Source: CAWDVK01 sp963805715
Lineage (GTDB): Bacteria; Actinomycetota; Actinomycetes; Streptosporangiales; Streptosporangiaceae
Direction: 5' to 3'
Length of the DNA stretch: 64,000 bases
Assembly (NCBI GenBank): GCA_963805715.1
Contig: CAWDVK010000002.1
Span: forward strand, 202,241 to 266,240
The position numbers and the translations under genes were made by a program. The notes beneath the pieces are model-generated. The model made no database searches and was not told the origin of the DNA. It saw nothing but the letters and a program-made list of their open reading frames with translations. Below are positions 1 to 8,078 of the stretch, in pieces; positions within the stretch are counted from its first letter, which is position 1; every line of letters starts with the position of its first letter.

Positions 1-535
1 GATGCCGGCGGTGGCCCGGATCATCGGGGTCGCGGGGGAGCCGGGCGACCCCGGCCGGCCCGGCCCCTTCCCTGCCCGGTGGCGGCAGCGGACTCATCGC
101 CGGCATGAACCGTGCGTCCCGCGGTTCGGGTGCCTGGCAGCGGCGCGGGCGATCTCCCGGCTGGCGCCTCGGCCAGCCAGGGCTTGCCTGTGCGCAAACC
201 TGTGGATGACTTGTGCAAAGGCGCGGCGAATCTGTGCGCAATGTGGGGATAACGGCGGGGATTCCCGGCTGGCCGCGCCTTTGGAAGGGCCGTTACCTGC
301 GAGAACGCTATCCGCGCCCTGTGCATTAGCAGAAAACTGAAAATGTCCACAGGCCACGCCGAAATGGCTCATATATAAGCCGTACGGTTACCGTATGTTT
401 ATCGGGCTGTGATTCGGCGGTAGGACCGTAGGGGATTCGAGAGCCTGGGCGCTTTGCAGGGAAGGAAAGCGTCATGATGGCGTACAGCACGGGGCAACCA
501 GGTTCGCGCCGGTTGGTCCCGGAGGGGAGCTGATC
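1..535. other. leading non-coding stretch with DnaA-box-like words
   Basis: No convincing gene is seen. The first 180 bases are very GC-rich; bases 200-400 are clearly more AT-rich. That part carries TGTGGATGAC (201-210), TGTGGGGATAAC (242-253) and TGTCCACAG (344-352), which resemble actinobacterial DnaA boxes (TTGTCCACA and its complement) with one or two mismatches. dnaA, dnaN, rpmH or parAB are not nearby, so an origin is not claimed. The stretch probably serves as the promoter region of the small gene at 536. Confidence 0.35.
383..395. promoter_or_regulatory. short palindrome, possible operator
   Basis: TACGG-TTA-CCGTA is a perfect 5-bp inverted repeat with a 3-base spacer, sitting in an AT-rich pocket just after TATATAAG (372-379). 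It lies about 140 bases upstream of the gene at 536. It could be an operator for that gene, but a 5-bp arm can arise by chance. Confidence 0.25.
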
Positions 536-802
536 ATGGCTGATCACGAGCGTTGGACCCTCGCCCCGGCAGGGCCAGCCGTCGTCAAATACTGCTCGCT
601 GTGTGGTGTCCGCTTGTCTGCCGGCCAAATGGTGGCTGACGGGACCAGCGCCTGCGCCGACGTCCGCTGGTATTGCCTGGACATGCGGGGATGCACCGAA
701 CGCTGGACTACGCGCTCGGCGACGCCAGCTGACAGTGGTCAGGGCAGTGCGCGAACGACAGAGCGACGGGACATGCAGCTGGCTGCCTCGTCCGGAACCT
801 AG
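536..802 (+). CDS. small zinc-ribbon-like protein
   Basis: An 88-residue protein of unknown function. The N-terminal 60 residues hold a Cys pair C20-x2-C23 in KYCSLCGVR and a second pair C47-x5-C53, with an extra C40 between. This layout suggests a small zinc knuckle or ribbon. The last 25 residues are low-complexity and probably disordered. The ATG at 536 has a strong ribosome site (GGAGGGGAG) about six bases upstream, which supports the start. It stands alone, with no operon partner on the same strand within 2 kb. The metal site is inferred from the Cys spacing; no family could be assigned. Confidence 0.6.
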   Translation: MADHERWTLAPAGPAVVKYCSLCGVRLSAGQMVADGTSACADVRWYCLDMRGCTERWTTRSATPADSGQGSARTTERRDMQLAASSGT

Positions 803-1372
803 CGGGCGCTTACGCTGCGTGTCCCACCAGAAACCGCCTGATACGCAGGGCCTGTTCGTCCAGCCTGAACACGCGGACCCCGGTGATGGCGGGCCTCCCG
901 CCGGGCAGCCGGGCGACCCCGGCCCGAACCCGAAGTGCGGCCGTGCCATCCGCCCATCGCGGCGGTCCTTGCGTCCAGCCTGAAGGCTGCGGGCCTGCCA
1001 GATCGCCCAGTCCAGCGTGCTGAAAAACGCGCAGAACTGGGCGATCGGTGCGCCGATCCCGGCGACAAGCCTGGAGCCCGCCAGAACGCGTAATCGGCAG
1101 GGCACGCTCGGAGAGCGGCACGAGCGCGCGTGTCAGGGGGCGGGGCCGCACAGCATACTCATGCAGGATGGGCGACCGACCGTGCCCAAACCTGGGATTG
1201 CCGGAGCACCTCCCGGCACGCTGCTCTTACGTTGGAGGTCGTTCGTGGAAGATGTTCTGGGCGTATGCAGGACCGGCGTCAGTGATCAAATTTTTAAACG
1301 GACATCACGCGACTATGCCGGGCCCGGACGCTTACGGGGCGAGGATGGGAGCGCAGTCACCGCGGCAAGGTC
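803..1372. other. no supported gene
   Basis: Open frames exist on both strands, but none has a ribosome site or a recognisable domain. A minus-strand frame near 810-900 ends in GVRVFRLDEQALRIRR, vaguely like the C-terminus of an NTF2/SnoaL-fold protein. That is too weak to call. Confidence 0.3.
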
Positions 1373-2353
1373 TCAAGCTCTTCTTCTGACGATAATGACG
1401 GCCATAATTACTATGACGATAGGAGAGAAGAGCGCAACCCAACCCGTTTTGCTTAAACCGCCCCCTATGGCAGTTGCTACACCGCCGAAGAAGCAGCTAG
1501 CGGGCTGTGTGAGCATCTTACTACATCGAGCTTGCTCTGCCGCATAATAACTTTGCACGTAGTTTCCTGATAGAATTAAGACCGTACCCACAAAAGCACA
1601 AGCAGCAACGATTGAAAACCTGCCGGGGATGCTGCTCATCAGCCTATTAATTATCTTAAGGCCCGCGGCCATACCAGGGGAATTCCGTCGATCGTCGTTA
1701 GTGACAGTCTGTTTCTGATTTGCTTCAGGCGCATCGGCAGCTTCACCCTCATATTCTAGGAGCATTGCCTCCAGTTCGTCATCCAGGCGCTTGTCCGCGA
1801 TCTCAGCGGCGCGTTCATGCCCGAGCCGTTCAGCATACTCTGGCGCCATAACCTTCAGGAAGCCTTCAAAGTCTCGAAGATGGGGAACGAGAATGACGAA
1901 AGAGCTGTCCGATCCGGGGAAGTTAACGATTTTGATCTTGCCAGACCGAGTGGTAACCCGCTGCGGTGACCCAAGATCGAGACGGTTGACCGACACGATT
2001 GCGACCTCTCCACTCTCCTGGCTCAGCCCTCGCGCGTTCCTTCCTGATTTCACCAACAATATGAGCCGAAGTCTGGTAACAACAATCTCGGCCGCACCCA
2101 CAACCACCTGACTCAACGTCTCCACCCCGGCGCGGCCAGGGAAGCGGACAAAGACTGGCTCGTCGGCCCGCTGCGGGTAGACTCTAAGCTGGTACAGGGC
2201 ATCGCCCTGTTCGATGCGGAGAGCTAGCTCCCTTTCGTGATGAACTTTGTCAAGTTGGTTGAGAACATGCTTCCGTATTACGAGACTCACCATATCTCCT
2301 AGGGCGCGTGGTCCATAAGTCGAGGCTCGGCGCCGCACAGGGCCGTCAGCCAT
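1373..2353 (-). CDS. membrane protein of unknown function, atypical base composition
   Basis: A 326-residue protein. The first 230 residues are soluble with alternating hydrophobic segments (for example ALYQLRVYPQR and KIKIVNFPGSDSSFVILV), and an acidic stretch near residues 195-215 looks like a linker. Two hydrophobic helices follow, at about residues 240-262 (IVAACAFVGTVLIL) and 300-323 (ALFSPIVIVIMAVIIV), and the protein ends in RRRA, so the tail is probably cytosolic. Codon use is visibly richer in A and T than in neighbouring genes (many AAT, ATA, GAA codons), which suggests recent acquisition. No family is recognised. An alternative start is the Met about 20 residues in (MVSLVIRK). It has no same-strand partner. 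Confidence 0.6.
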   Translation of the reverse strand: MADGPVRRRASTYGPRALGDMVSLVIRKHVLNQLDKVHHERELALRIEQGDALYQLRVYPQRADEPVFVRFPGRAGVETLSQVVVGAAEIVVTRLRLILLVKSGRNARGLSQESGEVAIVSVNRLDLGSPQRVTTRSGKIKIVNFPGSDSSFVILVPHLRDFEGFLKVMAPEYAERLGHERAAEIADKRLDDELEAMLLEYEGEAADAPEANQKQTVTNDDRRNSPGMAAGLKIINRLMSSIPGRFSIVAACAFVGTVLILSGNYVQSYYAAEQARCSKMLTQPASCFFGGVATAIGGGLSKTGWVALFSPIVIVIMAVIIVRRRA

Positions 2354-2913
2354 CCATAGTTGATCTCTCTGCGTTCTCTCGTCAGTTTCTATAAGTGGAT
2401 ACTAACGGCAGATGACCATCGAGGTGAGAAAGGGTAAGAAAACTTCTGGACAGGTGGCTACCCGGCTTAGAGGAACTTCGGTGATCCGCGTCGCAGACGC
2501 CTGTTTTACTGCGCGTGGACACCCGCGCACCGATCCTGAAGAGAACGAAGCCGCTCAGCTCAGATGCGCCAGGCACGTATCAGCGTTCCTGCCAGCCAGC
2601 TTCGATCCACAGCCCAGCAGCCCAGGCCAGAGCGCATAACACCCGCCGCTGATCGCAAGCAACCCGGCGCTAGATAGCCGCGCGTAATCGGCAGGGAGAA
2701 TGCCGACGCGCGCGAGGCGACGCTGAGTGATCGACCCTCGTCTACGCCCCATGTCCGCGTATCCGCCGTTATCCGTCGGTCCAGGTCGGCCCCATGGCTG
2801 TCCGTGTCACGACGAACGGGCAGTTATGGATGGTGGGGCTGCGCGCATGGGCATGCGCTAGGCCTGCGGGAGGATCAGTTTCGAGCGGGACGAGTGACCG
2901 ATCGGGTCCCGTC
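2354..2913. other. no supported gene
   Basis: About 560 bases between two convergent-to-parallel minus-strand genes. Short open frames occur on both strands without ribosome sites or motifs. The first 150 bases share the lower GC of the membrane-protein gene and may belong to the same acquired segment. Nothing else is seen. Confidence 0.3.
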
Positions 2914-3957
2914 CTAGGGTTCCGGCGGGGTGATCACGGCACGGCCGTCGATCTTGCCTTCGCGGAGCTGCTGGTAGACGTCGGCGACCTGGCTAAGCGG
3001 GAAGCGCTGGACGCGGGCGCGGATTGTGCCCTGGCGGGCGAGGGTGAGCACTTCCATCAGCTCGACGGCGCTGCCCCAGTAGGGGACCGTGATCGCGCAG
3101 TCAAAGGGCAGCGCGCCGAACCGGAACGGGAACGCCCCGCCTGCGAGGCCGACCACCGTCACCTCGCCGGCGGGCCGGGTCACCGTCGCCGCGAGCGCCA
3201 TGGTGGTGTCGGTGCCGACGAAGTCGAGCACGACGGTGACCCCGAGCCCGTGGGTGAGGTCGCGGATCTGCGCCGCCGCGTCGCCGCCGGAATGGACCGC
3301 CTGGTCCGCGCCGACCTCACGGGCCAGCGCCAGCTTCCGCTCGTCGATGTCCACGGCGATGACCTGCGCGGCGCTGATCGCGCGGAGGATCTGCACCGCC
3401 ATGTGCCCGAGCCCGCCGATCCCGATCACCGCGACCGATGACCCTGGCACGAGCTTATGCAGGTTGCGCTTGATCGCATGGTAGGGCGTGAGCCCGGCAT
3501 CGGTCAGCGGCGCCGCCTCGACCGGATCGAGGCCGCCGAGCGGGACTAGCAGCCGGGCTGCCGGGATGAGCATGAACGGGGCGAAGCCGCCGTCGCGGCC
3601 GAGCCCGCCGCCGAGCGCCCCGATCTGGGCCGCGTTCTCGCAGAAGTTCTCCTCCGACAGCCGGCAGGCGCGGCAGCGGCCGCAGCCCCACGGCCCGTGC
3701 ACGGCGACCGCGTCACCGACCCTGAAGCCCTCCACGCCGGCGCCGAGGGCCTCCACCCAGCCGGCGTTCTCGTGCCCGAGCGTGAACGGCAGCGGAAAGT
3801 CAAACGTACCCGGCGGCCATTCCATCAGGTGCAGGTCGGAATGGCAGGCACCCGCTCCCGCCACCTTGATCAGCACCTGCCCGGGTCCCGGCTCGGGCAC
3901 CTCGACGTCGCGGAACTCCGGCGGCTGCTGCCACCCGGTCATCTGGTAGGCACGCAT
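2914..3957 (-). CDS. zinc-dependent alcohol dehydrogenase, MDR family
   Basis: A 347-residue medium-chain dehydrogenase/reductase that oxidises an alcohol to an aldehyde or ketone with a nicotinamide cofactor. The catalytic zinc ligands C38 (GACHSD) and H62 (GHEN) are present. The structural zinc site is complete with C92, C95, C98 and C106 in a GCGRCRAC plus FCENA layout. The Rossmann motif GIGGLGHMAVQ lies near residue 172, and an acidic residue follows at VIAVDIDE, which favours NAD over NADP. Length is normal for the family. Start ATG at 3957 (MRAYQMTGW) matches the usual N-terminus; the ribosome site is weak (GGGGCAGGG). Substrate cannot be told. It is not obviously in an operon, with the stress protein 220 bases upstream on the same strand. 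Confidence 0.9.
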   Translation of the reverse strand: MRAYQMTGWQQPPEFRDVEVPEPGPGQVLIKVAGAGACHSDLHLMEWPPGTFDFPLPFTLGHENAGWVEALGAGVEGFRVGDAVAVHGPWGCGRCRACRLSEENFCENAAQIGALGGGLGRDGGFAPFMLIPAARLLVPLGGLDPVEAAPLTDAGLTPYHAIKRNLHKLVPGSSVAVIGIGGLGHMAVQILRAISAAQVIAVDIDERKLALAREVGADQAVHSGGDAAAQIRDLTHGLGVTVVLDFVGTDTTMALAATVTRPAGEVTVVGLAGGAFPFRFGALPFDCAITVPYWGSAVELMEVLTLARQGTIRARVQRFPLSQVADVYQQLREGKIDGRAVITPPEP

Positions 3958-4178
3958 CCCTGCCCCCTGCTGGTCATCGTTTTCCCGGAAGCCTCAGCCT
4001 TGCTCCGCCGCCGCGGTGGCGATAGAGCCCAAGGTCCCACCCGGGCCACGTGCGCACGGCCGCCAGGCAGGCCCCCATCGCCGCCGCCGGTCACCCCGGC
4101 GCGGGCTCCTTGCCGGCTTCCGCCGGCGGCAGGCCCGGATGCGGGACGACGCAGAGGGCCTACACTGCCGACGCAGAC

Positions 4179-4595
4179 TCAGCGCACGACCAGGACCGGC
4201 AACGTCCCCAGGTGGAGCACTTTGTGGGTCGTGCTGCCCATCACGAGCCCTTCGAGATCCGTAAGGCCTCGGGCGCCGAGGACGACCACCGAAGCCTCCG
4301 AAGCGGCAGCCTCCGCAAGGATCTCGGATGCCACGCGACCCGAGTGGGTTTCGCGCAAGACGCCTGTGGCGGCGATACCGTCGGCCGTGACTGCCTTGAC
4401 AGCGTCCTCCACGAGCGCATTAGCTTCCTGAGAGAATTCCGTTGACACCGGGCCGGACTTCCGCCCGAGCGACACCTCCCGGACGTGAACGATGCGGACC
4501 TTGCCCCCCGTGCATTTTGCAAGGTCTTTCGCGGTGAAAAGCGCGCGCTGCGAGTGATCCGAATGGTCGATGGCAACGAGAATCGTCTCGAACAC
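4179..4595 (-). CDS. universal stress protein, UspA family
   Basis: A 138-residue single-domain Usp protein, a cytosolic ATP-binding stress protein that usually works as a dimer. The N-terminal strand is FETILVAIDHSDHS, and the C-terminal nucleotide motif G-x2-G-x9-G-S/T appears as GARG followed by GSTTHKVLH near residues 107-127. This is the ATP-binding subgroup. The GTG start at 4595 is preceded by GGGGAA at good distance. Domain and length match the family fully. The alcohol dehydrogenase lies downstream on the same strand; redox or stress co-regulation is possible, but the 220-base gap argues against a tight operon. Confidence 0.9.
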   Translation of the reverse strand: MFETILVAIDHSDHSQRALFTAKDLAKCTGGKVRIVHVREVSLGRKSGPVSTEFSQEANALVEDAVKAVTADGIAATGVLRETHSGRVASEILAEAAASEASVVVLGARGLTDLEGLVMGSTTHKVLHLGTLPVLVVR

Positions 4596-5022
4596 GTACG
4601 TTCCCCTTGATTTGTCAACCTGATGAGCTGCCCGGCTGGGTACCGGCAGGGTACGACAAACCAGCCGTTATGGCCAGTCTTCGAGCACGCCGTCCAGGCC
4701 TTTTTGCTGCCGAATGCATCTGGCGCCACGCGGTTGAGCGGGGAGAGCGGGCATGATGTGGCCCAAGCTGGGCGAGGCCGGCCGCGGTGACCACATGATC
4801 GCCGCTGGCCCGGCCCCGGGACGGGTCCAGCAGCCGGTGGCGGCCTGCGGTAGGCGGCCGGGGAGGAGATGCGCGCGGTGGCGCAAATGGAGGGCCTGAC
4901 GCTCCGGTCGTGGCTGACGGTGCACTGGCTCAGCTGGCCGGCGCGTTCACCGCTGACCTCGAGCGTGGACGGCTCCAGCGCGAGCGCGCACTGATTCGCG
5001 GCAAGGCAACTAGGCTCTATCT
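4596..5022. other. no supported gene
   Basis: A divergent intergenic region between the stress protein (minus) and the serine hydrolase (plus). It must hold both promoters. No clear -35/-10 pair, inverted repeat or coding frame was recognised. Confidence 0.3.
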
Positions 5023-6300
5023 ATGCTCATGCACGGATTCCCGCCGCCGGCGGATGCCCAAGTGACCCTCACGAATTGGCAGGAGCCGCCGTATAACCGG
5101 TGGTCGTTCTCGCACATGCGTGAACTCGTACCCACCCAGCGCATCTCCAAGGGTCCCGGGCCCGTGACGCCGCTGCCCGCCGCCCCGCTGCCGCTGGGCG
5201 AGATCGCGCTGCACCGCGTCGATGGCGCGGAGGCGGTCGTCGACGATGTGCTCGACGGCACGTACACCGACGCCGTCGTCGTCGCGCACGGCGGGCGGGT
5301 GGTGCTCGAGCGCTACACGGGGGAGACTGGCCCCGACACCCCGCACCTGCTCATGTCGATCTCCAAGTCCGTTGTGGGCTGCGTCGCCGGCAACCTCGTC
5401 GAGCGCGGCCTGCTCTCCCCGGCGCACCTCGTCACGGACCACGTGCCGGAGCTCGGGCACAGCGGCTACCGGGGAGCCAGCCTGCGCAACGTCCTGGACA
5501 TGCGTTCCGGAGTCGAGTTCAGCGAGGATTACACCGATCTGAACGCCGAGGTGCGCGTCATGGAGGAGGCGATGGGCTGGCGCCCGGCGTCGCACGGTCA
5601 GCTGCCTGGTTCGATGTACGCCTACCTGACCACCCTCGGCGGAGCCGGCAACCACGGCGGGGTCTTCGACTACCGTTCCTGTGAGACCGACGTCCTCGGC
5701 TGGGTCTGCGAACGGGCGACAAAGACCAGGATGGCCGACCTCGTCGGCGAACTCGTGTGGTCGCCGATTGGTGCCGAGCGTGACGCCGAGATCACTTGTG
5801 ACGGTGTGGGCACCGCGATTCACGACGGGGGGATGTGCGCCACGGCGCGCGACCTCGCTCGTTTCGGCGCGATGCTGCTGGCCGGCGGCGAGGTGGCGGG
5901 CCGCCGCGTCGTCCCCGCTTCCTGGTTGCGCGAGTCGTGGACGGTCGCTCCGGATATCCGCGACGCCTTCGCCCGGTCCGTGTCCGGGCCGTACCTTCCT
6001 GGCGGGTGGTACCGCAACAAGTTCTGGTTCTTGCCGCGCGAGCACGGCGACGTCCTGCTCTGCCTGGGCATCCATGGGCAGATGCTCTACGTCAGCCCCG
6101 GCACCGGCACGGTGGCCGTCAAGCTGTCCTCGTGGCCGGACGCGCAGGCGCCGGGAATGCTGCACGACACGCTGCTTGCCTTCGACGCGATCGGTGCGGC
6201 CCTCGCGGGCACTGCTGCCAATGACCCGAAGCGGCGGCACGGACCTCCGGGAGTAGCGGCGGGCCTGTCCCGTGGTCGCATCGGCGGGCCGCCCCAGTGA
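5023..6300 (+). CDS. serine hydrolase, beta-lactamase/NylB-like
   Basis: A 425-residue class C beta-lactamase-fold hydrolase. The nucleophile motif SxxK is S112-I-S-K115 (LLMSISKSVVG), and the YxS/N motif is Y217-R-S219 (FDYRSCETD). The arrangement and the region around WRP and MCATARDLARFG resemble 6-aminohexanoate-dimer hydrolase (NylB) more than secreted beta-lactamases. No signal peptide is seen, so it probably acts in the cytosol on an amide or ester. The last 30 residues are Gly/Pro/Arg-rich and look dispensable. It lies 61 bases upstream of an ATP-grasp ligase on the same strand, suggesting a shared transcript in which one enzyme forms and the other cleaves an amide. Start is ATG 5023 or 5029; neither has a strong ribosome site. 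Confidence 0.85.
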   Translation: MLMHGFPPPADAQVTLTNWQEPPYNRWSFSHMRELVPTQRISKGPGPVTPLPAAPLPLGEIALHRVDGAEAVVDDVLDGTYTDAVVVAHGGRVVLERYTGETGPDTPHLLMSISKSVVGCVAGNLVERGLLSPAHLVTDHVPELGHSGYRGASLRNVLDMRSGVEFSEDYTDLNAEVRVMEEAMGWRPASHGQLPGSMYAYLTTLGGAGNHGGVFDYRSCETDVLGWVCERATKTRMADLVGELVWSPIGAERDAEITCDGVGTAIHDGGMCATARDLARFGAMLLAGGEVAGRRVVPASWLRESWTVAPDIRDAFARSVSGPYLPGGWYRNKFWFLPREHGDVLLCLGIHGQMLYVSPGTGTVAVKLSSWPDAQAPGMLHDTLLAFDAIGAALAGTAANDPKRRHGPPGVAAGLSRGRIGGPPQ

Positions 6301-6361
6301 TGGAAAGCCGGGATCGGAGCTAGGCTAGTGGACACGCTTCTTCCTCTTGTACGGGGAACTC

Positions 6362-7834
6362 ATGAGCGAGTCGTCCCACCGCGTCCCGGCCACCTCCCTC
6401 CGCCGCCTCAATGGGATCTCCGAGATCCGCGGCTTCTTCCGAACGAACACCGCACCGGTCTATTTCTTCGGGCCGACCGCGTTCAACCTGCTCGGTATTG
6501 ACCGCTGGGTCCGCAACTTCAGCTACGTCGCTTACTACGATTCCTGGGACGGCGGGCACCCGCGAGTGTTCAGCCCGAAGCACAAGCCGTACGTGAGGTT
6601 CGAGAGCAGCGAGGAGATCAATAATTACCTGCTCCGCGATCCGGAGGTGCAGGCATTCATCACCGCGCGCGGCGGCCACCCGAAGGTGGCGATGCTGTTC
6701 TTTGACGAGGAGACAGAACGGATCTGCGCAGAGCTGGGATACGAGATGATCCTCCCGTCTGACTCGCTGCGCCGGCGCCTGGACTCCAAGATCGTGACGA
6801 CGGTGCTCGGCAACGAGGCCGGCGCCCTGAGCGTGCCGAACGTGCTCGCGGAGGTCGACTCGTGGGACACGCTGGTCCGCGTCGCCGTCGATGCGGGACT
6901 CGGCACCGACCTCGTCGTGCAAACCCCCTACGGCGATTCCGGGAAGACCACCTTCTTCGTCGCCTCAGAGTCAGATTGGGCCCTCCACGCCGGCGACATC
7001 GTCGGCCAGCAGGCGAAGGTGATGAAGCGGATCAACAACAAGGCCGCCGCGGTGGAGGCCGTGCTGACCCGGCACGGGACGGTCGTCGGGCCGTTCATGA
7101 TCGACCTCACGGGCTACCCCGAGCTCACCCCGTACCCCGGCGGGTGGTGCGGCAACGACCTGTTCCCCGAGGCGCTGTCGGATGAGCACCGTGCCAAGGC
7201 GACCGAGCTCGTCCGTCGGCTCGGCGGGCGGCTCGGGCAGGAGGGTTACAAGGGCTTCTTCGAGGTCGACATCCTCGTCGACCTCGACACCGACGAGGTC
7301 TACCTCGGTGAGCTGAACCCCCGCATTTCTGGCGTGTCGTCGATGACAAACGTCACTGCCGCCGCCTACGCCGACATCCCGCTCTTCCTCTTCCACCTGC
7401 TCGAGTACATGGACGTCGACTACATCATCGACGTCGAGGAGATCAACGAGCGGTGGCGCGAGCTGGCGGCGGATGACGTCTGGGCACAACTGATCATGAA
7501 GGAGCCTGGCGACTCCGTCGAGCGGATCCTCGGCGCCCCGCGCACGGGGACCTATCAGCTCAACAAGGACGGGCAGCTGGCCTTTCTCCAGGAGTCCCAC
7601 GACTGGCACGATTTGACCAACGAGGACGAGTGCTTCTTCCTGCGCGTCTACGCTCCCGGCGACTACCGTTTCAAGGGCGCGGACCTCGGCGTCCTCGTCA
7701 CCAAAGGTCGCATGCAGACCGCCGTCGGCCTCACCGAGCGGTGCCGGCGCTATATCGACGGCATCCGTTCCCAGTACGTGAGCGAGCCAATCGAGCAGCC
7801 TCCGGCCGTCGTGCCCGTCACGTACGTAAAGTGA
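6362..7834 (+). CDS. ATP-grasp carboxylate ligase, biotin-carboxylase-like
   Basis: A 490-residue ATP-grasp enzyme that would activate a carboxylate as acyl phosphate and join it to an amine or thiol. The Gly-rich nucleotide loop is VVQTPYGDSGKTTFF near residue 190, and the metal/ATP acidic residues are in EVDILVD and GELNPRISGVS near residues 300-325. The N-terminal part (FFGPTAFNLLGID) looks like a pre-ATP-grasp domain. The ATG at 6362 is chosen because GGGGAA sits five bases upstream; a TTG fifteen bases earlier is possible. Its neighbours are a NylB-like hydrolase upstream and an APC permease downstream, all on one strand. Substrate is unknown; a role in a small peptide or modified amino acid is inferred from context only. 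Confidence 0.8.
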   Translation: MSESSHRVPATSLRRLNGISEIRGFFRTNTAPVYFFGPTAFNLLGIDRWVRNFSYVAYYDSWDGGHPRVFSPKHKPYVRFESSEEINNYLLRDPEVQAFITARGGHPKVAMLFFDEETERICAELGYEMILPSDSLRRRLDSKIVTTVLGNEAGALSVPNVLAEVDSWDTLVRVAVDAGLGTDLVVQTPYGDSGKTTFFVASESDWALHAGDIVGQQAKVMKRINNKAAAVEAVLTRHGTVVGPFMIDLTGYPELTPYPGGWCGNDLFPEALSDEHRAKATELVRRLGGRLGQEGYKGFFEVDILVDLDTDEVYLGELNPRISGVSSMTNVTAAAYADIPLFLFHLLEYMDVDYIIDVEEINERWRELAADDVWAQLIMKEPGDSVERILGAPRTGTYQLNKDGQLAFLQESHDWHDLTNEDECFFLRVYAPGDYRFKGADLGVLVTKGRMQTAVGLTERCRRYIDGIRSQYVSEPIEQPPAVVPVTYVK

Positions 7835-8078
7835 CCGGGTGTGGCGCAGGCGCGCTCGGTCATGGAGCCGGCAGTTCGGCATCGAATGCGGGGAAGGAAT
7901 TTCCGCCAGCGGCCGACCGGTGCTGACCTGGCAGTTCGGCGTCTCGGACCTCGACGCGCGAAGAAGCAGCTCGCTGAGGCCAGGGCGCCTGCCGGAAAGA
8001 GCTGGCTAGCCGGGGATGTACGGCCGGGCCATTTGCCTTTAATGTGAATCGCATGGCCGCTTTGCCTGGAGGTGGCTC

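Noticed and set aside
201..352. A chromosomal origin of replication
   Set aside because: Only three imperfect DnaA-like words, and dnaA, dnaN, gyrB, rpmH and parAB are absent.
2794..3484. Long plus-strand frames opposite the alcohol dehydrogenase
   Set aside because: They are antisense mirror frames of a well-conserved dehydrogenase, with Gly/Arg/Pro-rich nonsense products and no ribosome site.
5017..6240. A 407-codon minus-strand frame opposite the serine hydrolase
   Set aside because: Antisense shadow; product is rich in Arg, His and Asp with no motif.
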